The notes under the pieces are model-generated. The model was not told where the DNA came from. It made no database searches and saw nothing but the letters and a program-made list of their open reading frames with translations. From Petroclostridium sp. X23 (GTDB lineage: Bacteria; Bacillota; Clostridia; SK-Y3): 64,000 bases of DNA. The DNA lies in contig NZ_CP124862.1 of NCBI RefSeq assembly GCF_030013905.1, positions 186,001 through 250,000 of the forward strand, read 5' to 3'. How positions within the stretch are numbered: position 1 is the stretch's first letter; every line of letters begins with the position of its first letter. Below are positions 17,850-27,123 of this stretch, piece by piece. The translations under genes and the position numbers were made by a program.

Positions 17850-17897
17850 AATAAGAAGCAGAAGAAAAAAACTCAGTTTTTTCTTCTGCTTCTTATT
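17850..17897. terminator. Strong hairpin terminator upstream of TRAP2
   Basis: Arms 17850-17870 and 17877-17897 are perfectly complementary over 21 bp, ending in A6/T6 runs so either direction can terminate. It isolates the second regulator from the TRAP2 promoters. The stem shares AAGAAGCAGAAG with the terminator at 8491. Confidence 0.85.
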
Positions 17898-17981
17898 TGG
17901 CATTAGGTAGGAATTATAATCATAATATAACGGGATTATGTTCTGCTTAATGAAAAAATAATACGTATTTTACAAAATGCA

Positions 17982-18025
17982 TTGAGACATAGCTGTAGCG
18001 TATGTATAGCAAAACTTGTAATACA
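17982..18025 (+). promoter_or_regulatory. Upstream promoter with TGTAATACA operator, TRAP2
   Basis: TTGAGA 17982-17987, 17-bp spacer, TATAGC 18005-18010, then TGTAATACA at 18017-18025, 6 nt after the -10. It is a weaker promoter than the one at 18123 but keeps the same geometry, giving TRAP2 two stacked regulated starts 140 bp apart. Confidence 0.6.
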
Positions 18026-18122
18026 TGTTATTGGGTGATGCTAGGAATATGCGGAATTATATATGTATGAATATATAAAACCATGGAAAATATAAGCAAA
18101 ATGAACAAATTAAATAAACATA

Positions 18123-18165
18123 TTGACAACAAATTATTTAATATGTATAATAAACTTGTAATACA
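18123..18165 (+). promoter_or_regulatory. Main promoter with TGTAATACA operator, TRAP2
   Basis: TTGACA 18123-18128, 17-bp spacer, TATAAT 18146-18151, then TGTAATACA 18157-18165, 5 nt after the -10. The operator covers the expected transcription start. The paired site 140 bp upstream could allow cooperative or looped repression. Confidence 0.78.
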
Positions 18166-18200
18166 GAATTGACGGGGATAAATTAAAGGGAGGCAATTTG

Positions 18201-18710
18201 ATGAAGAAAAGTGAGGGTAGCTTCGATAAGCTATATAAAGGGTTGGAAAAAACCGCAGTATTTACAACCTGCTTAATGCTTTCGGCAATGGTTGTGGTAG
18301 TTTTTATGAATGTCATATTCCGTTACTTTTTAAATGCATCCATCGCATGGACGGAGGAAGTCTCAAGATTTATGTTTATCTGGCTAGTGTTTTTAGGTGC
18401 GAATCTGGCATATATCAAAGACGAACATTTGGGGCTGGATGTATTGATTAATGCTGTTCCGAAACCTGTAGCCAAGTTGATACAGATCGTAGCAGATATT
18501 CTGGTGTTGTATGGAATCTTTTTGGTGATCAAAGGCGGATACAATATTATGATGTCCAGTTGGGATTGGAAGTCTCCGGCGATTGCACTGCCCTATGCAT
18601 ATGTTTATATGATTGTACCTATATCCGGAACTGTGTTTTTCCTTCAAGCAGCGTTTAAATTGATCAAGCATATCAAATTTTTATTCAGTAAGGAGGAAGC
18701 CACATGTTAA
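18201..18710 (+). CDS. dctQ: TRAP transporter small membrane subunit DctQ (copy 2)
   Basis: 169 residues, identical in protein sequence to the copy at 12762. ATG 18201 follows AAGGGAGG. The upstream sequences of the two copies are unrelated, so similarity starts at the gene itself. It is the first gene of a compact Q-M-P operon directly under two operator-bearing promoters. Confidence 0.92.
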   Translation: MKKSEGSFDKLYKGLEKTAVFTTCLMLSAMVVVVFMNVIFRYFLNASIAWTEEVSRFMFIWLVFLGANLAYIKDEHLGLDVLINAVPKPVAKLIQIVADILVLYGIFLVIKGGYNIMMSSWDWKSPAIALPYAYVYMIVPISGTVFFLQAAFKLIKHIKFLFSKEEATC

Positions 18711-19770
18711 TAGCATTTCTAGTTGCTTTATTCGGTTTTATTTTACTTAATGTACCTATTGCGTTCAGTCTTATTCTGACGACGGTAGTGTTAATGATGT
18801 TCATGGACAGCGTTTCTGCTGAAATTATTACCCAAAGTATTGTAAGAGGTATTGACAGCTTTGCGTTGATGGCTATTCCGTTTTTCGTGCTGGCAGGAGA
18901 AATTATGAATGTGGGAGGAATATCCAAGCGGATCGTATTTTTCGCCAAGGCCCTTGTGGGACATGTCACAGGTGGTTTGGGCTATGTAACCGTTTTGGCA
19001 AGTATGCTGTTTGCCGGTGTATCCGGTTCTGCCATCGCAGATACAACCGCCATTGGGTCTATATTACTTCCGATCATGGAACAGGAAGGATATGACAAGA
19101 AAAAAAGTACTGCATTAATTGTTTCGGCAGGAACCATCGGTCCCATTATACCCCCAAGTATTCCGATGATTATCTTTGGTGTTATCGGTGGGGTATCCAT
19201 TGTTAAGCTGTTTCTGGGTGGCATTATCCCTGGTGTGTTAATAGGGTTAGGGCTTATGGTGGTATGGTATTTCCATGCTAAGAAAAAAGGATATAGATCT
19301 GACCACAAATCCTCCATGAAGGAAGTATGGGCGAGTACAAAAAACGCTTTTTGGGCGATTCTTTTACCGGTCATTATCATGGGAGGAATCCTATCAGGAG
19401 TATTCACTCCGACAGAGGCAGCCGTAGTTGCAGTAGTATATGCTCTGTTTGTAGGATTTTTCGGATACAAAGAATTAAAACTACATCATTTACCTGAGAT
19501 TTTGATTACCTCATCAAAAAGTACGGCAGTGGTTATGCTGGTTTGCGGTGCTGCCACTGCGGCAGGATATATGATTACGACAGCCCAGGTACCTCAGTTG
19601 CTGGCACATACATTGCTGTCCATATCCGATAATATAATGATCGTCATGCTTTTAATCAACATCTTGCTGCTGTTGGTAGGGTGTGTAATGGATTTGACTC
19701 CGGCTTTGCTGATTATGGGGCCTATCTTATTGCCTATCGTTGTCGATTTCGGCCTGGATCCGATATATTT
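18216..19770 (+). repeat. Near-identical direct repeat A2 (dctQ-dctM, copy 2)
   Basis: Partner of 12777-14331, in direct orientation. Recombination between the two would delete about 5.4 kb, including the SDR, one dctP and the second regulator. Confidence 0.9.
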
Positions 19771-19981
19771 TGGAGTGGTAATGGTCGTAAATCTTTGTAT
19801 AGGACTTATTACGCCTCCGGTAGGAAACGTACTGTTTGTGGGATGCGGATTATCAAAATTATCCATGAAGGATTTAACACCGCCGGTATTGGGATTCATT
19901 GCTGTGATGATATCGGTACTCTTGCTGATCACGTATGTGCCGGATCTTATTACTTTCATTCCTTATGCTGTAAGTCAATAA
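18704..19981 (+). CDS. dctM: TRAP transporter large permease DctM (copy 2)
   Basis: 425 residues with the same membrane layout and conserved glycine/proline motifs as the copy at 13265. Four residues differ, all within the last 25. It overlaps dctQ by 7 bp and is followed by a hairpin and dctP, the arrangement usual for TRAP operons, so this copy probably preserves the ancestral order. Confidence 0.93.
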   Translation: MLIAFLVALFGFILLNVPIAFSLILTTVVLMMFMDSVSAEIITQSIVRGIDSFALMAIPFFVLAGEIMNVGGISKRIVFFAKALVGHVTGGLGYVTVLASMLFAGVSGSAIADTTAIGSILLPIMEQEGYDKKKSTALIVSAGTIGPIIPPSIPMIIFGVIGGVSIVKLFLGGIIPGVLIGLGLMVVWYFHAKKKGYRSDHKSSMKEVWASTKNAFWAILLPVIIMGGILSGVFTPTEAAVVAVVYALFVGFFGYKELKLHHLPEILITSSKSTAVVMLVCGAATAAGYMITTAQVPQLLAHTLLSISDNIMIVMLLINILLLLVGCVMDLTPALLIMGPILLPIVVDFGLDPIYFGVVMVVNLCIGLITPPVGNVLFVGCGLSKLSMKDLTPPVLGFIAVMISVLLLITYVPDLITFIPYAVSQ

Positions 19982-19990
19982 TTTGTACAA

Positions 19991-20030
19991 GTGATTATTA
20001 TAAAGAGATAAAAAATCTCTTTTGATAATA
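19991..20030 (+). terminator. Attenuator-like hairpin between dctM2 and dctP2
   Basis: AAAGAGAT and ATCTCTTT form a stem around an A-rich loop, with outer pairing TTATTA/TGATAATA. It could trim the mRNA so that dctP is made in excess over the membrane subunits. Confidence 0.5.
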
Positions 20031-20077
20031 AGGGTGTTAAATTAAACTAAAAACAATTTTTAAGGAGGAGTTCATTT

Positions 20078-21163
20078 ATGAAGAAAAAAGTAGTTAGTCT
20101 GGTATTAGCATCACTGATGACCATGTCCTTGTTTACAGGTTGCTTGTCTTCCAAGCAGGCACCGGCCACTAAGGAAGAACCGAAGCAAGAGGCAAAACAG
20201 GAAGCAAAACAAGAACAAAAGGCAGAAGTGAAAAAGGACGCTAAGATCATCAAAATCAGCAATGGTATCAATGAGCAGCATCCTGCGTATCTTGGCAGTA
20301 AGGAATTTGAAAGAATAGTGGAAGAAAAGACAGATGGCAGATATGACATACAAGTATACGCGAATGCCCAGTTGGGTGATGATGTAAAGGCAACGCAGGA
20401 TGTAAAGATGGGTACATTGGAAATGGTGGTAACATCCGCTTCTCCATTAACCGGTATGGCTAAGGAATTCATGGTATTTGACCTTCCGTTTATCGTACCG
20501 AATACAAAAGCTGCCGATGCGATCTTTGATGGTCCTGTAGGTAAGAAAATCGGAGATACTCTGGACTCAAAAGGAATACACTTGCTGGCATATTATGAAA
20601 ATGGATTCAGAAACTTGACCAACAGTGCAAAAGAAGTAAAAAGCCCTGAAGATGTAAAAGGGTTAAAAATCAGAACGATGGAAAATCCTATTCACTTAGC
20701 AGCATGGAAAGCGATGGGAGCAAACCCGACTCCAATGCCGTTTAGCGAAGTGTTTACCGCTATGCAGCAGCATACAATTGATGGACAGGAAAACCCGGTT
20801 CCTACTATCAACTTAAATAAATTCTATGAAGTACAGAAGTATATGACTATGACAGGTCATGTATATGGACCTCATATCATGCTGATCAGCGGAAAGCTTT
20901 GGGAATCTCTTTCCGATGAAGACAAAAAAATCTTTGAAGAAGCAGCGCAGGAATCTGCTAAGCTTAACAGAGCAAAGAACAGAGAAATGTCCGAGAGCAT
21001 GGTTGCTGACTTGAAAGCAGCAGGTATGACCGTTACTGAATTAACACCGGAACAACAAAAAGCATTCCAGGATGCAGTTCAACCGGTATATACACAATTT
21101 GAAAATGAAATCGGTAAAGAACTTATCGCAGAATTCAAAGCTGCTATAGAAGCTGCGAAATAG
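20078..21163 (+). CDS. dctP: TRAP transporter substrate-binding lipoprotein DctP (copy 2)
   Basis: 361 residues with lipobox LFTGCLSS and the same mature sequence as copy 1, so both transporters should bind the same ligand. Only residues in the signal peptide differ. AAGGAGG precedes ATG 20078 with good spacing. It is followed by a terminator shared with the convergent HAD gene. Confidence 0.92.
   Translation: MKKKVVSLVLASLMTMSLFTGCLSSKQAPATKEEPKQEAKQEAKQEQKAEVKKDAKIIKISNGINEQHPAYLGSKEFERIVEEKTDGRYDIQVYANAQLGDDVKATQDVKMGTLEMVVTSASPLTGMAKEFMVFDLPFIVPNTKAADAIFDGPVGKKIGDTLDSKGIHLLAYYENGFRNLTNSAKEVKSPEDVKGLKIRTMENPIHLAAWKAMGANPTPMPFSEVFTAMQQHTIDGQENPVPTINLNKFYEVQKYMTMTGHVYGPHIMLISGKLWESLSDEDKKIFEEAAQESAKLNRAKNREMSESMVADLKAAGMTVTELTPEQQKAFQDAVQPVYTQFENEIGKELIAEFKAAIEAAK
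20126..21051 (+). repeat. Near-identical direct repeat B2 (dctP, copy 2)
   Basis: Partner of 15650-16575. The mismatches that bound it are a cluster in the signal peptide codons on the left and silent changes on the right. Confidence 0.88.
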
Positions 21164-21178
21164 ATCTATTTAAAACTT

Positions 21179-21217
21179 TAAAAGGAGAAAGTCCGTCATA
21201 GGACAATCTCCTTTTAT
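21179..21217. terminator. Bidirectional terminator between dctP2 and HAD gene
   Basis: AAAAGGAGA and TCTCCTTTT form the base of a stem whose upper part pairs GTCC with GGAC. It serves both the plus-strand TRAP operon and the minus-strand hydrolase. Confidence 0.75.
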
Positions 21218-21943
21218 TCATGTTAAGGTATCAGATACCGGATCCAAACCGCACACATAATCATAAAATTCCTGATAAGTCCCTTTATAATCAGTTATAA
21301 AATCGTTTTTAGACCTGTGGATCATATTATCTGTAATCAGATATGTTTTAACCCCTAATTTAGAAGCAATAAGATCTTCCTGTACATCGTTACCTACCAT
21401 GATGCACTGCTCAGGAGATTTTTTTATTTCATTTAATATTTCTTCATAGTATTTTATTTGCGGCTTGCAGTAATGATTATTTTCATAGGATGTGATATAT
21501 GTAAAATCTTTAGGATCAAGTCCCGCCCATACAATTCTATGCAAGATCGCTTTTTTAGGAAATAGGGGATTGGTTGCAACTACAAGCTCATAGCTTTTTT
21601 CTTTTAAGATGCTAATACATTCTTTAATCAGCGGCATGCTTTGAACAGAGGCTTTCACATTTAAAAACTCATGATCATAAAACGCATCGAAACGGCTCTG
21701 GTAAGTTTCGATATTCCCATCTATAAGGGAAGAGAACTTATCCATGAAAACCTCTTCATTTGTCCGATAATCGGTATTAGTGACCATGGCTTCGGTTGAT
21801 TCCCAAATGTACTTATACAATACCTCCGGTGAAATCATATCACTAAAACATTTTCCAAGTTCATCAAAATATAATTTCATAAACCGGTCCATGTCCAGAG
21901 GAAGAAGCGTTCCGTCCAAGTCAAATAAAAATGTATTTATCAT
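21218..21943 (-). CDS. HAD-superfamily hydrolase
   Basis: 241 residues. HAD motif I is FDLDGTLLP with both nucleophile and acid Asp, motif II is VVATNP, motif III is a Lys in YCKPQIKYY, and motif IV is VGNDVQEDL. A helical cap lies between residues about 20 and 100. This is a small-molecule phosphatase type, substrate unknown. It sits alone facing the TRAP operon; a link to sugar catabolism is possible but not shown. Confidence 0.85.
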   Translation of the reverse strand: MINTFLFDLDGTLLPLDMDRFMKLYFDELGKCFSDMISPEVLYKYIWESTEAMVTNTDYRTNEEVFMDKFSSLIDGNIETYQSRFDAFYDHEFLNVKASVQSMPLIKECISILKEKSYELVVATNPLFPKKAILHRIVWAGLDPKDFTYITSYENNHYCKPQIKYYEEILNEIKKSPEQCIMVGNDVQEDLIASKLGVKTYLITDNMIHRSKNDFITDYKGTYQEFYDYVCGLDPVSDTLT

Positions 21944-22087
21944 AGGTAACCTCCAGAAATTTTAATTATTACAAATATTATCATATGGTGAATATTATAA
22001 CATGTACTTGCTAAACTTTCAAAACTAATTCATAATGTAAAAGGTTATATTATGAATACATACGATATGATAAGGATGTGGGCATGA

Positions 22088-23002
22088 TTGAATAGAATAC
22101 TTGAACTTAAAATAGAAGAAGATATGGCCGAAAAAAGCATTAAACAAATATTAACCGGTTATTATAAAATGTCAACAAGATTCATCAATAGATTGAAACT
22201 TACCAAAGGAATTACGCTCAATGGCCGAGTAGTCAATGTTACTGCCATCGTCCAACAAGATGATATAATGATGATTACCATGCCTATTGAGTTTTCTGAG
22301 AATATCGTTCCAACGCCCATGGATATAAAAATACAATATGAAGATGAAGATATTATGGTGGTTGATAAACCGCCGGAGATGCCGGTGCATCCCAGTCAAG
22401 GAAATTTCAGCAATACGCTGGCCAATGGGGTTGTGTATTACTGGCAGCAGAAAGAACAGATTTTTATGTATCGTCCGGTGAATCGACTTGATAAAGGCAC
22501 CTCAGGTCTGATGACCATCGCAAAAAATCAATATGCCCACCAGCAGTTAGCGGACCAGATTATTAGCAAAGAGCTGAAAAGAAAATATATTGCCGTTGCC
22601 CATGGATACATCCATCAAGATGAAGGGAAGATCGACCTTCCTATTGCGAGAGAGGAAGGGAGTACTATTAAGAGGATGATCAGTGCTGAAGGCCGGCAGG
22701 CGGTCACATATTATAAAGTAGTGAACAGAATAAATCATTTTACTGTCGTTGAATTAACTTTAAAAACAGGCAGGACGCATCAAATAAGGGTACATTTGAG
22801 TCATATGGGATACCCCCTTGTTGGAGACTGGCTGTATGGCAAAGAAGAGCCGGAGCTAATTAATCGTCAGGCATTACATTCCTATTATCTCGAATTCACC
22901 CACCCTGTAAGCAAGATTCCTATGAGATTTACTTCAGAGATCCCGGAAGACATGAAAAAACTGGTAGGCAATCATATAAATACTATGGAACAAAAAGAAT
23001 AG
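22088..23002 (+). CDS. RluA-family rRNA pseudouridine synthase
   Basis: 304 residues. An N-terminal S4-like RNA-binding region (KSIKQILTGYY to LNGRVV) precedes the catalytic domain. The catalytic Asp lies in VNRLDKGTSGLM, and the later motif is LKTGRTHQIRVHLSHMGYPLVGD. It isomerises uridine in structured RNA, probably 23S rRNA as RluD does. It begins at TTG 22088, since the only nearby ATG (22084) is out of frame and hits a stop. AAGGATGTGGG is the likely ribosome site. Confidence 0.9.
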   Translation: MNRILELKIEEDMAEKSIKQILTGYYKMSTRFINRLKLTKGITLNGRVVNVTAIVQQDDIMMITMPIEFSENIVPTPMDIKIQYEDEDIMVVDKPPEMPVHPSQGNFSNTLANGVVYYWQQKEQIFMYRPVNRLDKGTSGLMTIAKNQYAHQQLADQIISKELKRKYIAVAHGYIHQDEGKIDLPIAREEGSTIKRMISAEGRQAVTYYKVVNRINHFTVVELTLKTGRTHQIRVHLSHMGYPLVGDWLYGKEEPELINRQALHSYYLEFTHPVSKIPMRFTSEIPEDMKKLVGNHINTMEQKE

Positions 23003-23060
23003 AATCAATGTCTAATCATTTATAAGCGCTTAAATATTATGTAATAAAGTGGGTGGAGAA

Positions 23061-25508
23061 ATGAAAAAGATCAGTATTATCATATGCGTACTGCTGATAG
23101 TGGCTGCGGTGATTTCAACTCAACAAATCAATGTAGGGTTTTCCATGACCGATGGTAGCAGTACTGCTATCAATGCTGACAACAAAAGCAATAGTCTGGA
23201 AGAAATCATTAGGGAAAGAATAAGCGACGCTATTGTACTGTACATAGGAAGTCCCAAAGCAAATATAAATAATCAGCTTAAAGATATCGATACGGCCAAT
23301 CCGGAAGTATATCCTATGGTGAAAGAAGGAAGGGCGCTTGTGCCGGTACGGTTTATTTCAGAGAGCCTGAGTGCCAATGTAGACTGGAATGAAAACACTT
23401 CAGAAATCAAAATATCTTTAGGCAGCAAGGATATACGGATGATATTGGGAAGTAAAATTATGAAAGTGAATGATAAAACCATTTTGCTGGAAGTTCCTGC
23501 AGAGGAAGCGAATGGAAGGACGCTCGTACCCCTAAGGGCATTGGCGGAAGCGTTGGATAAGAAAGTGTTTTACGATAGAGGATTGATTGTAATCAGTGAC
23601 CGTGAAAAACTTTTTGACGTAAATACCGATAAAGCATTGTTAGACAAGATCATTGCCAGGGTAAATGTACTGCCTGCTGTAGGAAGCTATGAAAAATTGA
23701 CAAGCCTGATAGAAGAGGCGAAAAACCACAGTGGATATAGACATGGTGAAATGGAGGTTAGTACCGCTGTGGCACTGGATACATTGACAGGAGCCGCTCC
23801 TGAAGCAAAGAAAGAAGCTGCGCCGGTATCCGGTTCAAAGACATCGGATTACTCCACTACCAATATTCAGGTGCAGGGTGTGGACGAAGCAGATATTGTG
23901 AAAACCGACGGAGAATATATCTATCAAGTGAACAAGCAGCGTATTGTAGTGGCGAAGGCTTATCCTGCAGACCAATTAAATGTTGTCAGTACCATTGCCT
24001 ATGGTGATCAGAATTTTAATCCTATAGAGCTATACCTTGACGATAAACACCTGGTAGTGATTGGTTCTGCATACGATAAAAATATATCAGATTATCCTGC
24101 CGCAGCTAAAAAGAAAGCTTCGATCATCAGACCTGATGTTGAGCATACTGTAAAAGCCATCATATATGATATTTCAGATAAAGAAAATATCCGCAGTATT
24201 CGTGAAGTGGAACTGGATGGCCAATATGTGACGTCCCGAAAAATAGGTACGGCACTATACTTCATCACAAACAAGTATCTTAACTATTACTATATTCAGC
24301 AGCAGCCGGAAAAAAGTACGCCCCGGTATCGCGACACTGCCATTGGCAATAGCTACATTAACGTAGATTATAAAGATATTCAGTATATTCCAAAGTTTGA
24401 GAATCCGAATTATTTGATCATTGCCGGTCTGAATTTAGATAAGTCTGACGAAAAAATAAAAGTTTCAACTTACTTGGGTGTCAGTAAAAATGTATATGTT
24501 TCCAATGATAACATGTATATTGGGGTCACTTCCTATAATACTGAGAAGGATGATATGATTAGACCCTATGTCTATCAGCAGTTAAATACACTTGTTTATA
24601 AGTTCTCTTTAAATGATGGCAGTATCACTTATCTAAGCAAGGGAGAAGTCCCCGGAACGGTATTGAATCAATTCTCAATGGATGAAAGTAAAGACTATTT
24701 CAGGATTGCGACCACAAAAGGGGATGAGTGGAGAAATGATGAATATACTTCCAAAAATAATGTATATGTACTTGATGAGACATTAAATATTGTCGGGAAG
24801 CTTGAAGATGTCGCTCCCGGCGAAAAGATTTATTCTGTGAGATTTATGGGCGACAGGGCGTACGTCGTGACGTTTAAAAAGGTCGATCCGCTCTTTGTAA
24901 TAGACTTGAAAAATCCAAAGAAGCCGTCGATCCTGGGGGCTTTGAAAATCCCGGGGTACAGTGATTATTTACATCCCTATGATGAAAACCATATCATTGG
25001 TTTCGGAAAAGATACGGTAGAATTATCTACCGGGGCGTTTTATCAGGGATTAAAAATGGCACTTTTTGATGTTAGTGATGTAAACAATCCTAAAGAAAAG
25101 TTTGCTGAATATATAGGGGATCGGGGAACAGACTCAGAATTGCTGAGAAATCATAAAGCATTGCTGTTCTCAAAAGAAAAGAACTTGCTTGCATTTCCCG
25201 TTACTCTAAAAGAGGCAAGAGATACGAGTGAGGGTAAGCACCAAGGATTTCCTCAATATGGTGAATTTACTTTTCAAGGTGCTTATATTTACAATATAGG
25301 TATTGAGAACGGATTCCGTTTAAAAGGAAGGATTACGCACTTGACAGAAGAAGACTACCTGAAGTCAGGTAATTATTGGTATAATAGCGAACGCAACGTG
25401 GAAAGAATCCTGTATATTGATGATATCATCTATACTTTATCTAAAGGAATGATTAAAGCAAATAATATGAGTGATTTAAAAGAAAAAAAAGCTGTGATTA
25501 TTCAATAA
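23061..25508 (+). CDS. Secreted beta-propeller protein with copper-amine-oxidase-like N-terminal domain
   Basis: 815 residues. Signal peptide at the N-terminus, then a stalk domain with the paired motif GRALVPVRFISESL and GRTLVPLRALAEAL (residues about 85-180), as in copper amine oxidase N-domain proteins of Clostridia. From about residue 270 the sequence STTNIQVQGVDEADIVKTDG starts a large secreted beta-propeller domain. It probably sits on the cell surface. No catalytic residues stand out and the function is unknown. ATG 23061 follows GGTGGAG; it is a single-gene unit. Confidence 0.85.
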   Translation: MKKISIIICVLLIVAAVISTQQINVGFSMTDGSSTAINADNKSNSLEEIIRERISDAIVLYIGSPKANINNQLKDIDTANPEVYPMVKEGRALVPVRFISESLSANVDWNENTSEIKISLGSKDIRMILGSKIMKVNDKTILLEVPAEEANGRTLVPLRALAEALDKKVFYDRGLIVISDREKLFDVNTDKALLDKIIARVNVLPAVGSYEKLTSLIEEAKNHSGYRHGEMEVSTAVALDTLTGAAPEAKKEAAPVSGSKTSDYSTTNIQVQGVDEADIVKTDGEYIYQVNKQRIVVAKAYPADQLNVVSTIAYGDQNFNPIELYLDDKHLVVIGSAYDKNISDYPAAAKKKASIIRPDVEHTVKAIIYDISDKENIRSIREVELDGQYVTSRKIGTALYFITNKYLNYYYIQQQPEKSTPRYRDTAIGNSYINVDYKDIQYIPKFENPNYLIIAGLNLDKSDEKIKVSTYLGVSKNVYVSNDNMYIGVTSYNTEKDDMIRPYVYQQLNTLVYKFSLNDGSITYLSKGEVPGTVLNQFSMDESKDYFRIATTKGDEWRNDEYTSKNNVYVLDETLNIVGKLEDVAPGEKIYSVRFMGDRAYVVTFKKVDPLFVIDLKNPKKPSILGALKIPGYSDYLHPYDENHIIGFGKDTVELSTGAFYQGLKMALFDVSDVNNPKEKFAEYIGDRGTDSELLRNHKALLFSKEKNLLAFPVTLKEARDTSEGKHQGFPQYGEFTFQGAYIYNIGIENGFRLKGRITHLTEEDYLKSGNYWYNSERNVERILYIDDIIYTLSKGMIKANNMSDLKEKKAVIIQ

Positions 25509-25615
25509 CACTCTTAAAAATAAGCCGACTTTCATAGGGGGTGCCTGATAATGCAATAAAAAAGATGATCTGGGATTTGATTTATATATCCTGGGTCATC
25601 TGATATCTGTATAAG

Positions 25616-25653
25616 AAAAAGCCGCAGGTTTTTTCTTATACCTACGACTTTTT
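25616..25653 (-). terminator. Terminator of the repeat-bearing protein gene
   Basis: Read on the minus strand, AAAAAGTCGTAGGT pairs with ACCTGCGGCTTTTT using two G-U wobbles and ends in T5. On the plus strand the same positions give C-A mismatches, so the hairpin is specific for minus-strand transcripts. Just downstream, 25557-25604 holds a weaker wobble-paired hairpin that may serve the plus-strand gene. Confidence 0.65.
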
Positions 25654-25707
25654 CACAATGTTCCAAGGGCACTTTTCCAGTGGTCCACTGTTTTGTGGCC
25701 TATATTT

Positions 25708-26643
25708 TTATCTGCAAGAATTCGGATTCTTAAATACATCTTCTGCGCCTGCAAAATCTTCTCTTTGAGGTGGGAAGAATTCATCAGTAGGAAATCTAAT
25801 TCTTTCGAACAATTCACAAGGATTATCTTCCGTAGCCGCAATACATTCTCTTTCCGGAATACAGAAATCAAATGCCGGAATAAGAAGTTGAACATTTCTT
25901 TCAAGCTTGATAATAGTAAACAATCCTAGTGAAACAAAAACTCTTTTTCTCTCTACTCCAGCTGCTAGTTCATCATCGAAGCAATTGGAAACACTTTCAG
26001 GTACTCCTGCCAAGTCGAATTCATCTGTCTCAAACAATCTGTCGGTAATATCAACTAATTTTGCTGCCAGACAAATTGGGTCAACAACTTCAACCTTAGC
26101 TTTTGGAAGGTTGGTTTTTGAACAAAGCTGCGGATCAAAAGCATCTTCTTTGAATTTAGATTCAAATATTCTTGCTTTTCCTTCAGAGCCGAAGAGTATA
26201 ACGGTCTTGTCAAAAGTTGCCACGCCTTCTACAGGTGTAGGTGCTCCAACACCTGTAAATACATCTAATGTAATTCTGAAGAAGAATTTCACACTTACAG
26301 TAAAGAAACCCCTATTAAAAGGTACGGCCTCTACATCCGGGAAAACCCAAATAACTTCAGATTTTCTACATTTAACGTTAATAGCTCTATCAACAATTTC
26401 CTGACCACGTCTGGTTAAAAATACTCTTAAGTTTTCCAGGCAATCTTTTTCTCTACATGAATCATAAACTTTATCTGTTTGTATGCATACAGCTTCTCTA
26501 ATTGCAGGTGATCCTTGAATCGGACCTGGTCTAAGTCTTTCTCTTGATTGTGGAGGTGTGCCTAGGACTAGGTCAGGTATAAATCTTTCTCCTGTTTCTG
26601 GAGGTGTGCCTAGCACTGGACCCGGTCTAAGTCTTTCCTTCAT
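25708..26643 (-). CDS. Uncharacterised Cys-containing protein with N-terminal tandem repeats
   Basis: 311 residues, no signal peptide or membrane helix. The N-terminus holds three tandem units of about 15-16 residues, each of the form RLRPGPVLGTPP. The segment CIQTDKVYDSCREKDCLE follows, and then a long beta-rich region with scattered cysteines. Proteins with this CxxxKVYDSC segment occur in many spore-forming Clostridia, which suggests, but does not prove, a spore envelope role. GGAGAG lies about 9 nt before ATG 26643. I do not recognise a catalytic fold. Confidence 0.75.
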   Translation of the reverse strand: MKERLRPGPVLGTPPETGERFIPDLVLGTPPQSRERLRPGPIQGSPAIREAVCIQTDKVYDSCREKDCLENLRVFLTRRGQEIVDRAINVKCRKSEVIWVFPDVEAVPFNRGFFTVSVKFFFRITLDVFTGVGAPTPVEGVATFDKTVILFGSEGKARIFESKFKEDAFDPQLCSKTNLPKAKVEVVDPICLAAKLVDITDRLFETDEFDLAGVPESVSNCFDDELAAGVERKRVFVSLGLFTIIKLERNVQLLIPAFDFCIPERECIAATEDNPCELFERIRFPTDEFFPPQREDFAGAEDVFKNPNSCR

Positions 26644-26943
26644 AATATTCTACTCTCCTTATAAATGTTAATTGTTAATATAGATATTCATCTATATCAA
26701 CATAATATTACGATGGTAAACCTGATGTGACTTTTATGATCAATAAATATAAAAGTTTTCTTTTGGAATGAACAGAGTATTAGTATATATCTTATGGGGA
26801 CGGAAAAACCATTCCTTTACCTATTATTCCATTACCATAAAGGATAAAAAATATGAAAAATAGGATCTTATGACATAATATTGTCCGGATGCGTTACGTA
26901 TCGGATAAATTGTACAAAAAAAATATCTAACGAATAGTTATCA

Positions 26944-26992
26944 TTGACAATAAATAATATAAATGATAACATATAAACATCATATGTTATAT
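26944..26992 (+). promoter_or_regulatory. Distal promoter with 21-bp palindrome, ABC/transketolase cluster
   Basis: TTGACA at 26944-26949 has a poor -10 region about 17 bp later. The element at 26972-26992 has core TAAACATCATATGTT and matches the inverted form of the site at 36581-36601 at about 17 of 21 positions. It lies about 300 bp before the first gene. The 300 bp between 26644 and this element show no other gene or clear signal. Confidence 0.5.
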
Positions 26993-27123
26993 GATTATAT
27001 GTTAAATGTTTATAAGCGTTCTGGATTTAATGAAAAAGTTTTGACTGATTCTTAGTGCGAAAAGAAGGGATTGTAGGGCTGTCATTCATGAAAAATGGTT
27101 AGCTCATTCTATAAAATTAATAA

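Noticed and set aside
12762..21163. Assembly artefact as the cause of duplicated TRAP genes
   Set aside because: The flanks, the SDR insertion, silent differences at the tract ends and the diverged regulators differ between copies, which a simple assembly duplication would not produce. It is still worth confirming with long reads.
26231..26260. ACAGGTGT/ACACCTGT inverted repeat
   Set aside because: It lies inside the coding region of the 311-residue protein and reflects the codons for a Gly/Pro/Thr-rich turn.
25907..26404. 165-codon plus-strand open frame
   Set aside because: It is complementary to the 311-residue minus-strand gene, which has a good ribosome site, terminator and N-terminal repeats; the Ser/Thr-rich product looks like a reverse-strand shadow.
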